Of a stretch of DNA of 64,000 bases, positions 45,116-53,639 are shown one piece after another. The stretch is taken from positions 1-64,000 of the forward strand of contig CAYTHB010000004.1 of assembly GCA_964437515.1 (NCBI GenBank). The letters run 5' to 3'. Under the pieces are notes generated by a model. The model saw nothing but the letters and a program-made list of their open reading frames with translations, was not told where the DNA came from and made no database searches. Source of the DNA: Sterolibacterium sp964437515. Lineage in GTDB: Bacteria; Pseudomonadota; Gammaproteobacteria; Burkholderiales; Rhodocyclaceae. Each line of letters begins with the position of its first letter. Within the stretch, counting starts at the first letter, position 1. A program made the translations under genes and the position numbers.

Positions 45116-45116
45116 T

Positions 45117-45431
45117 TCAATTTTCCTCCATCACACATGCCAGCGGATGTTGATGCTGACGTGCAAATGCACTCACCTGTTCCACTTTCGTTGCCGCAAG
45201 ATCACGCGGATACACGCCACAAATGCCCTTGCCTTCACGATGCACGGCCAGCATCACTTGCGTTGCTTTTTCGCGATTCATGCTGAAGAATTTTTCCAGC
45301 ACCACGATGACAAAATCCATCGGTGTGAAGTCGTCATTCAGCAGCAAAACTTTATACATTTTCGGGGGACCCAGCTTGCTGCGCTGTGCTTCCAAGACTG
45401 CGCCACCCTGTTTCTGATTACGTGCGCCCAT
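45117..45431 (-). CDS. clpS: ATP-dependent Clp protease adaptor ClpS
   Basis: A 104-residue N-degron adaptor: flexible N-terminal tail, then PPKMYKVLLLNDDFTPMDFV, VLEKFFSMNREKATQVML and VHREGKGICGVYPRD. It delivers N-end-rule substrates to ClpA, encoded immediately downstream. Confidence 0.97.
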   Translation of the reverse strand: MGARNQKQGGAVLEAQRSKLGPPKMYKVLLLNDDFTPMDFVIVVLEKFFSMNREKATQVMLAVHREGKGICGVYPRDLAATKVEQVSAFARQHQHPLACVMEEN

Positions 45432-45513
45432 AAACTGATTCTAATGGCTAACGATGATTCTGCAATATGTATCCTGTCACATCGAATTCACACAAATCAT
45501 TCACACACGTCGT

Positions 45514-45543
45514 TTGCCGATGACCGTGAAATTGCCCTATAGT
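45514..45543 (+). promoter_or_regulatory. Candidate promoter of the SH3-lipoprotein/caspase unit
   Basis: -35 TTGCCG (45514-45519), 18-bp spacer, -10 TATAGT (45538-45543), 69 bp before the SH3 lipoprotein ATG. Confidence 0.5.
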
Positions 45544-45612
45544 TCCACAGCTTTGTTACTACGTATTGAATGACTGGAAGCCCTCACACTTTGGCAAGTA
45601 TGGAACTCGATC

Positions 45613-46779
45613 ATGAAATGGACAAACGGACTCAATCACACTGGGCGCATTCTGGCTGTTTTCCTGCTGGTGACCTACGCTGCGGCCTGCACCCACCTGC
45701 CCTCAGGTGAAAAAGCCTTCAAGAGTTTTGACAGTTGTTTTGCTGCCAATCTGGGATTGGCGACCGTAGGCGGGATCGGCGCAGGCATCCTAGCGACCCA
45801 ACTGGCGGGAGGGCTGACCGGCAGCCATTCCGCTGCGCGTAATGTCGGTGCAGCGGCCGGCGTAGCCGTTGGTGTCATGATCGCCATGAAAGCATGGAAA
45901 AACTGTGCAGCGGTCTACAACAAATCGGAAGTCGTTACCCCACCCACACCCACTACACGTCCTAGTACCGCCAGTGCTGCGCTGGCTCAAACACCGCGTC
46001 TGGGGCTGGATAGCCTCAAGGTGCGCGTCGAAGGCACCGAAAATGATCCGCCACAGCCCGAATTTGCACTCAGCTATCTGGCTGCCAACTCAGCAACCAA
46101 GGATATCAAAGCAAAATTCCGCCATAAAGTTGAAATCGTTCGATTCACGAGCACAGACGATAACAAGATGATTCTTGCCGACAATAGCGGTAACGCCCTA
46201 CATGACAGCGCCGGCAAAACCATCCCGCTTGAAGCAGCCGCGCGCATGCCGCGCAATCAGCTTTTCTGGGTGTCGATTGCTGAAGACGGTCGCGATGACT
46301 ACATTGAAGACGTCGTCATCCAGCAAGGCTCCAGTGCCAGCTATCGCCACAAGCTGCAAGTCCCACCTCGTGCCCAGCTACCACTGCCGCTGCCCGTTCC
46401 CATGCGTTATACGCTGACGATCGAAGCCGACAACATGACCGCGACGCGTACCGTGGATTTCTCTCTTCTCAGCACGGCGGATCGCCCCAAGATTTATGCG
46501 GCTTCCGGCGCAAATACAGCCGTATCCCCCACAACACGCAGTCTGAAAAACTCCACACCCAGCAATGAAGGCGGAGCAAAAACAAACCGCAAAGTCACGC
46601 TATATAGCGACACCACGGGGCAACGCAAATCTGTTGGGGTTTTGCACAAAGGAGTCTCTGTCACCATTGAAGATCGCACGACGGCCATCATCAACAACAA
46701 ACCCCGTGATTGGGTGAAAATCAGTAGCGACAAAGGGAGTGGCTGGCTGCCCGCTGACTTCATTTCCGGAGCGCGCTAA
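45613..46779 (+). CDS. Lipoprotein with glycine-zipper and C-terminal SH3b domain
   Basis: A 388-residue envelope protein. N-terminal signal with lipobox-like AAAC (ILAVFLLVTYAAACTHLP), a glycine-zipper hydrophobic segment (about 48-95, LATVGGIGAGILATQLAGGL), a proline/threonine linker, a beta-rich middle region of unknown family (about 135-285), and an SH3b domain (about 325-388; KVTLYSDTTGQRKSVGVLHK, DWVKISSDKGSGWLP). SH3b domains often bind peptidoglycan or peptides. It ends 2 bp before the caspase-like gene. Confidence 0.8.
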   Translation: MKWTNGLNHTGRILAVFLLVTYAAACTHLPSGEKAFKSFDSCFAANLGLATVGGIGAGILATQLAGGLTGSHSAARNVGAAAGVAVGVMIAMKAWKNCAAVYNKSEVVTPPTPTTRPSTASAALAQTPRLGLDSLKVRVEGTENDPPQPEFALSYLAANSATKDIKAKFRHKVEIVRFTSTDDNKMILADNSGNALHDSAGKTIPLEAAARMPRNQLFWVSIAEDGRDDYIEDVVIQQGSSASYRHKLQVPPRAQLPLPLPVPMRYTLTIEADNMTATRTVDFSLLSTADRPKIYAASGANTAVSPTTRSLKNSTPSNEGGAKTNRKVTLYSDTTGQRKSVGVLHKGVSVTIEDRTTAIINNKPRDWVKISSDKGSGWLPADFISGAR

Positions 46780-46781
46780 CC

Positions 46782-48053
46782 ATGCAAATCCATCACCCAC
46801 AGACACTTCGTCTCGCATTGTTAGCAACAGCGACTGCCGGAATGCTGGCATGGAGTCTGCCTTCTTGTGCACTTGAAGACCCCGTCACACCCACTGAAAT
46901 CAGCGAAATTCGTACCGCCTTCAAGGATATTGGCTTGCGTCAGGCGAATATTGAATTGGGTAACGATGGACGTGTCAGTCTCGTGGGTGAGTATGAAAAT
47001 CGTGATGAAGTCGAAACCGCCTTCTCAGCCGCGCGTGCCGTCGTCGGTCTACGTCGCGTCGCGCCCACGACACCCAACAACATCAAGTATCGTCTCAAGG
47101 GATTCGATAGCGCGTTTTCATCAACCATTGCGCGCATGATGAAAAAGAACCCTACACCCTCTACCCCCGCCACACCAACCGCGACGCTTCAGCCCGAAGT
47201 AGCCCCACCACCACGCAGCGGCCCCCAGGAATTTGGCCTGGTGATCGGAGTAGGCAAATTCAAATACCTCCCAGCCGACAAGGCACTTGAAGGGGCAGAG
47301 AAGGATGCCACTGGCGTGTACAACCTGCTTTTATCCCCCGATGGCGGCTTTCAGCGCGACCATGTTCGTCTGCTCACGCAAGAGCAAGCAACCTCGACCG
47401 CCATCAAGGCAGCCATGCAGGACATTCTGAACAAAACTCAATCCGGTGATACCGTCGTTTTTTTCATCGCCAGCCACGGCTTGCCCAATGCCATGAACAA
47501 GTTTGATGTCATCCTCTATGACACCGAGTTCCCACGCAAAAAAGCGGGCAAGGATGGTTTCGAGTTTGTCGTGACCAACCGATCCACAGCCTTGAGTGAC
47601 GATGAGTTTCAAAAATTCATTTCGCAACTGACCATCAAAAATGTGCGAACGGTCGTTGTGCTCGACACCTGTTACAGCGGCAAAACTTTTGCCGCCGTAC
47701 CGGGCTTTCTCTCCACACGCACCCGCTCGCTGGTTGTACGCAAGAAGGAAGCCGCCTACACCACGGCAATGCCCCAGGAAGCGATGAGCGATTTAGCGCA
47801 GCAAGCCAAGGATCTCAAGACCTCACGTATCGTCATCGTTTCTGCCTCCGAAGACGAAGAATCGCTGGAAGCCCCTGAACTGGGCGGTGGCGCATTCACC
47901 CAGTCCTACATCAAACTGTTACGCCAAATCCGTGATTACGCAGAGGCTTTTGACAAAACAAAGCCCTCGGTAATCCGTTTTGCGCGTACCGTCGGCCGCT
48001 CTCAAACACCGAGAATGCTGGTAGTACCTGAAGAAGCCGTGACAAAAATGTAA
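46782..48053 (+). CDS. Secreted caspase-like (C14, metacaspase-type) peptidase
   Basis: A 423-residue exported protein. Signal peptide (LALLATATAGMLAWSLP; a cysteine at PSC leaves open lipidation), a BON-like small domain (about 35-105; VSLVGEYENRDEVETAFSAA), a proline-rich linker, and a caspase p20-like domain (about 148-400) with the catalytic histidine in VVFFIASHGLP and cysteine in VVVLDTCYSGKTF. It should cleave in the periplasm, after basic residues if like metacaspases. Tight tandem with the SH3 lipoprotein suggests a functional pair. Confidence 0.86.
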   Translation: MQIHHPQTLRLALLATATAGMLAWSLPSCALEDPVTPTEISEIRTAFKDIGLRQANIELGNDGRVSLVGEYENRDEVETAFSAARAVVGLRRVAPTTPNNIKYRLKGFDSAFSSTIARMMKKNPTPSTPATPTATLQPEVAPPPRSGPQEFGLVIGVGKFKYLPADKALEGAEKDATGVYNLLLSPDGGFQRDHVRLLTQEQATSTAIKAAMQDILNKTQSGDTVVFFIASHGLPNAMNKFDVILYDTEFPRKKAGKDGFEFVVTNRSTALSDDEFQKFISQLTIKNVRTVVVLDTCYSGKTFAAVPGFLSTRTRSLVVRKKEAAYTTAMPQEAMSDLAQQAKDLKTSRIVIVSASEDEESLEAPELGGGAFTQSYIKLLRQIRDYAEAFDKTKPSVIRFARTVGRSQTPRMLVVPEEAVTKM

Positions 48054-48063
48054 TCTGCTCATC

Positions 48064-50304
48064 ATGTTTGGTCGGCTATTCAGAAAAAAACCTGTTGTAA
48101 CGGAAGTATCGCAACCTATTCCCAGCCCAGCACCCGCTGCTCCACTGGACTGGCCGGCACAGCTGGACGCGGCGCGGGGTAACGATGAAGCCTTGCTCAA
48201 GCTGGCGCAAAGCTCCGCCCCGCACAGCGTGCGTCTGACTGCAGTACAAGCCTTAAGCGGAGCCGATGCCTTGCGCACCGCTGAGCAGAACTTTCGCGGA
48301 CGCGACAAGACCCTTCACCGTGCCGCACGACAGCAACTCGACACACTGACACGCCAGCAAACCACGCGTGCCACCGCCACACACTTGTTGCAAGAAGCCC
48401 GACAGCTGACGCAAACGGTCGCCGAACGCACCATCCCCGCCAATCATCTGGTCGAACTTGATCAGGCTTGGCGCGCACTGGATGAATCTCTGTTGGAAGC
48501 CACGCAAAGCAGCGAGTTCGCCCAACTGCAAGCGACACTTGCCCGGCAAATGCGTGAGCACAGCGAACAGCAGCGTGATGCCCAACGTCAGCAACAACGC
48601 CTCGCCGCCGAGCAAGCCGCACAGGAAGCCGCCACACGCCAAGCCGCGAACGAGACAGCACTAGCGCAACAACAACATGAGCAGGAACGCCAGCAAGCCA
48701 GCCGTCACGCCGCCACACAAGCGCGCCAACACAGCCAGCAGATACACGCACAACTGGAAGCCAGTCTCGGCACACTCGAAGCCGCGCTCGCCGACGGTCA
48801 GGTAGGCGTCATCCCGGCACACATCGCCCACATGCGTGAGCTTGCTGCCCACGCTATCGTCGATTCGCCCTTGCAGGCGCGCATCCATCACCTCGAAGCC
48901 GAATTTGCGCGCCTCAAGGAATGGCAACATTGGGGGGGTGAACAGGCACGGCTGAGTCTGATTGAAGCCGCCGAACATCTGGCGGCAACGGCTCGCAGCG
49001 TGACCTCACTCAAACAGCATACACAGGACATCGAGCAACTGCGCGCCCGCTGGAAGGCTTTGTCCAGCACCGGTGATCACAACGCAGCCCGTCTCTGGAA
49101 ACGCTTTGATGCCGCGCTTAGCCTCGCCTGGCAACCGGTTGCCGAACAGCGTCAGCAACTCGCCACGACACGCGAACACAACCGACAGGCGCGTCTGGAC
49201 TTGCTCACCGCACTGGAAGCCCAACCCATTCCCGAGCCAGACTCCAAGACCACTGACTGGCGCGTACTCCATCAGGCACTGGAGCACTTCCAGCAACACT
49301 GGCGCAAACTCGGCCCGCTCGAACACACGGTCAGCAAACACGAGCAACCCGCCTTACAAGCACAGCTCACCCACACGCTGGCGAAATATGAAGCCCCGCT
49401 GCATGCGGCACGTCAGGTCGCACGCCAGCAACGGCAGCAGCTCATCGCACAGATGCAGCAACTCCTTCCAGATGATCGCGATGTCATCACTCAGGTGCGC
49501 AGCTTGCAGGCCGCATGGCAAAGCAGCACGCACGCCGTTCCGCTGCCGCGCAAGGAAGATCACAATCTCTGGACAGAATTCAAGGCCGCCACCGACACCA
49601 TTTTTCAGCAACGCACTACGGCACGTCAGGCGCGCGACGACGCGCTCGCCACACAGGAAGCCGCCCAAGCCACCTTGCTTGCCCAAGTGCACGCACTCAC
49701 GCAACGCATCCAAGACCCACCAGAAATACTGGCGCGCGAACTCGCCACACTGGAACAGCAATGGCACGAGCTCACGCGGCAAGCATCGCCGCAGACACGC
49801 TCACATAACAAACACGAACCGCAGTTTCGTAACGCCCGCCAACAGGTGCAGCAGCAGATTCAAAACCTGCGGCAGCAACACTGGCAAGCCGCCTGCCACA
49901 CACTCCTCACTGCTTGGCAAAACTGCGAACAGAATGAAGCCTACCCATCCGACAAGATGGACGCGCTGCCTGCGCAGCTCCCCGCAGCTTGGCGCGAGGC
50001 TTTGCAAGCCCGCCGTCATGCGGGGCAGCGCGTCACAGATGACGTTCTACTCGACACTACCTTGCTGCGCCTCGAAGCCCTGCTGGAGCTAGAGACCCCC
50101 GCAGCTTTTCAAGCGGCACGGCGCGAACTCAAATTGCAGGACATGAAGCGCGCACTCGAAACCCGCAGCGCGCAAACTGCTGAAATCCACACGCTCGAAA
50201 CACTGCTGGCGTGCGCATTACGCCTGAGCACCCACCACCCCGCACAAAGCACCCGCCTGCACACAATCCTCACCGTACTACCGCAACACTTGCCGCTCCG
50301 TTAA
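48064..50304 (+). CDS. DUF349 repeat, coiled-coil protein
   Basis: A 746-residue cytoplasmic protein dominated by Gln/Ala/Arg-rich helices and coiled coils (about 140-245), with several DUF349 repeats in the second half (WRKLGPLEHTVSKHEQPALQ, LWTEFKAATDTIFQQR). The N terminus resembles a docking peptide (MFGRLFRKKP). Function is unknown; 10 bp after the caspase gene. Confidence 0.82.
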   Translation: MFGRLFRKKPVVTEVSQPIPSPAPAAPLDWPAQLDAARGNDEALLKLAQSSAPHSVRLTAVQALSGADALRTAEQNFRGRDKTLHRAARQQLDTLTRQQTTRATATHLLQEARQLTQTVAERTIPANHLVELDQAWRALDESLLEATQSSEFAQLQATLARQMREHSEQQRDAQRQQQRLAAEQAAQEAATRQAANETALAQQQHEQERQQASRHAATQARQHSQQIHAQLEASLGTLEAALADGQVGVIPAHIAHMRELAAHAIVDSPLQARIHHLEAEFARLKEWQHWGGEQARLSLIEAAEHLAATARSVTSLKQHTQDIEQLRARWKALSSTGDHNAARLWKRFDAALSLAWQPVAEQRQQLATTREHNRQARLDLLTALEAQPIPEPDSKTTDWRVLHQALEHFQQHWRKLGPLEHTVSKHEQPALQAQLTHTLAKYEAPLHAARQVARQQRQQLIAQMQQLLPDDRDVITQVRSLQAAWQSSTHAVPLPRKEDHNLWTEFKAATDTIFQQRTTARQARDDALATQEAAQATLLAQVHALTQRIQDPPEILARELATLEQQWHELTRQASPQTRSHNKHEPQFRNARQQVQQQIQNLRQQHWQAACHTLLTAWQNCEQNEAYPSDKMDALPAQLPAAWREALQARRHAGQRVTDDVLLDTTLLRLEALLELETPAAFQAARRELKLQDMKRALETRSAQTAEIHTLETLLACALRLSTHHPAQSTRLHTILTVLPQHLPLR

Positions 50305-50327
50305 TCCACCCTCGCCTCATCAACATC

Positions 50328-50765
50328 ATGCCCCGCATCAAGATCGAACTGCCCGAACACTTTCCTTTCCATACTGAAGTGGCGATTTACCAAAGCCACA
50401 TCAATTACGGTGGCCATCTCGACAACGCCCAGCTACTCACCCTCGTCTCCGAAGCCCGTTCGCGCTACTTTCAATCCATGGGCTATCACGAAGGCAATGT
50501 CGAAGGGGTCGGCATCATCCTCGCCGATGCCGCCATCCAGTACCGCTCCGAAGCCTTTCAGGGCGAGATCATGGTAATCCACATGACCGCCAACGACTTC
50601 AGCAAAAATGGCTGCGATCTCGTCTGGCGCATGGACGAAAAAACCTCGGGGCGCGAAGTCGCACGCGGCAAGGCGGGCATCGTGTTCATGGATTACAGCG
50701 AACGTAAAATCGCGCTCGTACCCGCAGCCTTCCGCCAGCGTATCGAAGACACTGGCTCACGATAA
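50328..50765 (+). CDS. 4HBT-type hotdog thioesterase
   Basis: A 145-residue hotdog protein with HINYGGHLDNAQLLTLVSEA in place of the usual active-site aspartate helix, followed by VEGVGIILADAAIQYRSEAF. Likely an acyl-CoA thioester hydrolase of the YbgC/FcbC type. Start ATG 50328; the open frame upstream overlaps the DUF349 gene. 33 bp before rpiA. Confidence 0.85.
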   Translation: MPRIKIELPEHFPFHTEVAIYQSHINYGGHLDNAQLLTLVSEARSRYFQSMGYHEGNVEGVGIILADAAIQYRSEAFQGEIMVIHMTANDFSKNGCDLVWRMDEKTSGREVARGKAGIVFMDYSERKIALVPAAFRQRIEDTGSR

Positions 50766-50798
50766 AATCTGGCTTTTCCGCTTCCACAAATATTTCTC

Positions 50799-51491
50799 AT
50801 GAACCAGAACGAACTCAAGCAAGCCGTCGCTCGCGCCGCCAAAGATTACGTCATCCATCACCTGCCGCAAGGCGCGATCCTGGGCGTAGGCACGGGCTCC
50901 ACCGCCAACTGTTTCATTGATGAAATCGCCGCAATCAAAGATCGCATCGGCGGCTGCATCGCCAGCTCGGAAGCCACCCGGCAACGCCTCGAAGGCCACG
51001 GGCTGCGCGTACTGGAACTCAACGAAGTCGTCGCACAAGGCCTGTCCATGCCGATCTACGTCGATGGCGCAGATGAAATCGATGCCAGTCTCGCCATGAT
51101 TAAAGGCGGTGGTGGCGCACTCACCCGCGAAAAAATCGTCGCCGCCGTCGCCGATACCTTTGTCTGCGTCTGCGACCAAAGCAAGCGCGTCGCCACCCTC
51201 GGCAAGTTCCCTCTACCCGTCGAAGTCATCCCCATGGCACGCGAGCAAGTGCGCCGCGAACTGGCGCGCCTCACCGGCGGCGAAGCGCGCCTGCGTGAAG
51301 GCTTCATCACCGACAACGGCAACATCATCCTCGATATACACGGACTCGCCATCACGCAACCCATCGAACTGGAAGCCCGCATCAACGCCATCGTCGGCAT
51401 CGTCGCCAACGGCCTGTTCGCCCAGCGCGGCGCGGATGTGCTGCTGCTGGCTGAATCCACGGGGATCAGAACAATCCTGTGCGACGGCTAA
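50799..51491 (+). CDS. rpiA: Ribose-5-phosphate isomerase A
   Basis: A 230-residue enzyme interconverting ribulose- and ribose-5-phosphate. Motifs: LGVGTGSTANCFIDEIA, YVDGADEIDASL, MIKGGGGALTREKIVA. Overlaps the convergent TumA-like gene by 4 bp. Confidence 0.97.
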   Translation: MNQNELKQAVARAAKDYVIHHLPQGAILGVGTGSTANCFIDEIAAIKDRIGGCIASSEATRQRLEGHGLRVLELNEVVAQGLSMPIYVDGADEIDASLAMIKGGGGALTREKIVAAVADTFVCVCDQSKRVATLGKFPLPVEVIPMAREQVRRELARLTGGEARLREGFITDNGNIILDIHGLAITQPIELEARINAIVGIVANGLFAQRGADVLLLAESTGIRTILCDG

Positions 51492-51850
51492 ATTGCCAGC
51501 AACACGGCTTGTGCCGCTGCCCGAACTTCCTTATAACGGCCATGACCCGGCAACGGTTTTTCTTCAACCTCAAGCAAACCAATGCGCCGCAGCGCATCCA
51601 CATCGCGTTTCACTGCACTCCGGTCACGATGCAAACGTAACGCCAGATCGGTGATAGAGCCCGGACAGTCTCTGACTTCACGCATCAGCGTGAGTTTTGC
51701 CGTTGTCACCAGTCGAGCCAGATCCTCCGGATCTTCAAATGAAACTGTGCGTTCACAAGGAATGGGGACACCTTGATCAGCCAACCGCGCAATGCGTTTG
51801 CCTCGTTTGAAAAACTCGTCCGATCCAGCAGTAGTCACCAGCACTTTCAT
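51488..51850 (-). CDS. TumA-like HTH antitoxin (HVO_A0114/MarR-like)
   Basis: A 120-residue protein with a winged-helix core (DLALRLHRDRSAVKRDVDAL) in the HVO_A0114-like group. Its ATG overlaps the stop of the upstream toxin-like gene (ATGA at 51850-51847). It should neutralise the toxin and repress the operon. The frame is open to 51877, but the overlap and family start (MKVLVTT) favour 51850. Confidence 0.75.
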   Translation of the reverse strand: MKVLVTTAGSDEFFKRGKRIARLADQGVPIPCERTVSFEDPEDLARLVTTAKLTLMREVRDCPGSITDLALRLHRDRSAVKRDVDALRRIGLLEVEEKPLPGHGRYKEVRAAAQAVLLAI

Positions 51851-52146
51851 TGATATTTTCTCCTGAAGAGAACCCAATCGGTCTCGAACCGGGTTTCAAT
51901 ATCCTCAAAACTGATAAATGCTACAGGGCTGACTTCACCCATGTAGTGCCGATGATGGTAACCGTGCGCATTGTCGTACCCCACAACCCGCCCGTTATCG
52001 CCTGAAAAAATGGTGTGGTTGATGTAGGCCAGGTTATATCGAACCACCTGTCCACGCTCACCCACCCAGACTTCACGGCGCAACAGACCATTCCCGTGTT
52101 TCGCTGACAATGACCATACATCGTCAAATACTTTTTTATCAGGCAT
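51847..52146 (-). CDS. TumE-like (DUF6516) toxin
   Basis: A 99-residue protein with the family pattern REVWVGERGQVVRYNLAYIN and VVGYDNAHGYHHRHYMGEV, as in TumE/DUF6516 toxins. The gene precedes its antitoxin, the reverse of most type II pairs. Assignment is by pattern recognition only. Confidence 0.72.
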   Translation of the reverse strand: MPDKKVFDDVWSLSAKHGNGLLRREVWVGERGQVVRYNLAYINHTIFSGDNGRVVGYDNAHGYHHRHYMGEVSPVAFISFEDIETRFETDWVLFRRKYQ

Positions 52147-52223
52147 GACTCATCATAGCACGCCTGCAAGAACCCTCTGTCCCTGCACCGACGGCATACA
52201 AACTTATCCGCACTGAATAACGA

Positions 52224-52243
52224 AGGGGCGCATACGCGCCCCT
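52224..52243 (-). terminator. Hairpin downstream of yggX
   Basis: Stem AGGGGCGC/GCGCCCCT with an ATAC loop, 37 bp after the yggX stop, followed on the minus strand by TCGTTATT, a weak U-run. Probable terminator before the TumE/TumA pair. Confidence 0.6.
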
Positions 52244-52279
52244 CATTCCAGCAGCCTGTGTACCCTGAATGGGAACGGC

Positions 52280-52549
52280 TTACTTCGGCGCAACAAACCC
52301 CGCCACCTGATCCGCCCCGCTGCCGAAGAAATGCTTTTGCATTTGTTCTGCCAGATACTTGCGAGCATTCGGGTCGGTCATACTCAGACGGTTTTCGTTG
52401 ATGAGCATGGTTTGTAGTTTGATCCACTGCTGCCAGGCTTCTTTCGAAACGCTTTCAAACAGCTTCTTGCCCATCTCGCCCGGAACGGGAGGGAAGTCCA
52501 GACCTTCGGCCTCGCGACCGAGTTTGATGCAATTCACCATGCGTGCCAT
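52280..52549 (-). CDS. yggX: YggX-family Fe(II)-trafficking/oxidative protection protein
   Basis: An 89-residue protein: MARMVNCIKLGREAEGLDFP, GEMGKKLFESVSKEAWQQW, and KYLAEQMQKHFFG. YggX protects iron-sulfur clusters. Start 52549 follows GGAAA; the frame is open 15 nt further. It is separated from argA by the nucleotidyltransferase pair. Confidence 0.96.
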   Translation of the reverse strand: MARMVNCIKLGREAEGLDFPPVPGEMGKKLFESVSKEAWQQWIKLQTMLINENRLSMTDPNARKYLAEQMQKHFFGSGADQVAGFVAPK

Positions 52550-52601
52550 GGGGTTTCCTTTCAAAAAAGTGATTCGTAAAAGTGAGGGGGAATGTCAAAA
52601 C

Positions 52602-53207
52602 TCAATTGTTTTGAAGGGGGGAGATCATTCGCCTGTTTTCGGCTTCAACTTTGCGCGCCAGAGTGAGCGCATCCTGCAAATTCAATTTCAGCATGGCCTG
52701 ACCGCCAATGTAACCGACCAAGGCACTTGTAGCACGTTGTTCAATCTCATCAGCATTCGTCAGCCCCAGTCGAACCAAAGCGGCAATATCATCCTTGTCA
52801 TTATCGGCAAACCGGGCAATCTTGCTGACAGCCAGGTCAAGAGGGGAGAGGACATACAGCCGGATATACGCCATCCCCATGTCTACGGGAATGGCATCAT
52901 CGGTATAGTCCTCGTGCATCAAAGCAAAGGTCGAGTTGTAATTGGTGTCAAAATAAATGACCTCGCGCGCTCCATCTTCCAAAGTTACATCGATGATCAA
53001 ATCGTTCGGGATGAATATGCGAGAACCGAACTCCGCATCGACATCGGTTGTCACACGATCTGCGGTATAGAGATGAACAGCCATCCCCCCAGCCAAATAA
53101 ACCTTCAGCGGACTGCTCAGAGAGAGCCTTTCTTCAAGCTGCTTGAATAAATCTCTCAATCCTTGAGCGAGTGCAGTTTGCGTATGAAATATCGGGCTTG
53201 TAGACAT
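52602..53207 (-). CDS. DUF6036/AbiEii-like nucleotidyltransferase
   Basis: A 201-residue protein with the minimal nucleotidyltransferase signature: VYLAGGMAVHLYTADRVTTD followed by VDAEF (GG...T-D-V-D). This resembles DUF6036 and AbiEii toxins, which inactivate tRNA or other targets by nucleotide transfer. Start ATG 53207 (GTG 53210 adjacent), 4 bp after the small upstream gene, so the pair is one transcript. Toxin role is inferred, not shown. Confidence 0.72.
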   Translation of the reverse strand: MSTSPIFHTQTALAQGLRDLFKQLEERLSLSSPLKVYLAGGMAVHLYTADRVTTDVDAEFGSRIFIPNDLIIDVTLEDGAREVIYFDTNYNSTFALMHEDYTDDAIPVDMGMAYIRLYVLSPLDLAVSKIARFADNDKDDIAALVRLGLTNADEIEQRATSALVGYIGGQAMLKLNLQDALTLARKVEAENRRMISPLQNN

Positions 53208-53211
53208 CACA

Positions 53212-53511
53212 TCAACCCCATTGCAACTGACGTGACAGCATGTCGCGCAAACGCGGCAAACTCATGACCCAGCCGCGCCTGACCACCTCAGGCGATGCCA
53301 GTCGCTCGTTGGGATGGGCAACGAAATAGCGTTCGCTCGCTTGCGCCAGGCATTTCGACTCGGCTGGAAAGCGGGACTGAACCAGCACTGCAGCCAACTG
53401 AAACACATTGGCCTCGCGCTGGTCTTGCGCCGCATGTGTCGCCTGTGCGGTCTCTCGGGCGACAGCAGAACATCGGACGAGCAATGCTGATTCGATGTCT
53501 CTAGCAGTCAT
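53212..53511 (-). CDS. Small partner of the nucleotidyltransferase, unknown
   Basis: A 99-residue mostly helical protein (RDIESALLVRCSAVARETAQ; WVMSLPRLRDMLSRQLQW). It precedes the nucleotidyltransferase by 4 bp and may be its antitoxin. Start ATG 53511 with GGAG 9 nt upstream; TTG 53529 is possible. No domain recognised. Confidence 0.65.
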   Translation of the reverse strand: MTARDIESALLVRCSAVARETAQATHAAQDQREANVFQLAAVLVQSRFPAESKCLAQASERYFVAHPNERLASPEVVRRGWVMSLPRLRDMLSRQLQWG

Positions 53512-53616
53512 TCCAATCGACTCCAACACAATTTACGGTTTTCAACGGCAGAACGGCGGCACAAAGAAGCCATACCATTTTTGCCAAAGGAAATTTTAAC
53601 GCGAGAACACAGTGTG

Positions 53617-53636
53617 AAACTGTAAAACTGTAAAAC
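53617..53636. repeat. Short tandem repeat upstream of the nucleotidyltransferase pair
   Basis: AAACTGTA occurs twice in tandem, followed by AAAC, between the argA stop and the pair. Possible operator; evidence is only the repetition. Confidence 0.35.
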
Positions 53637-53639
53637 CGC

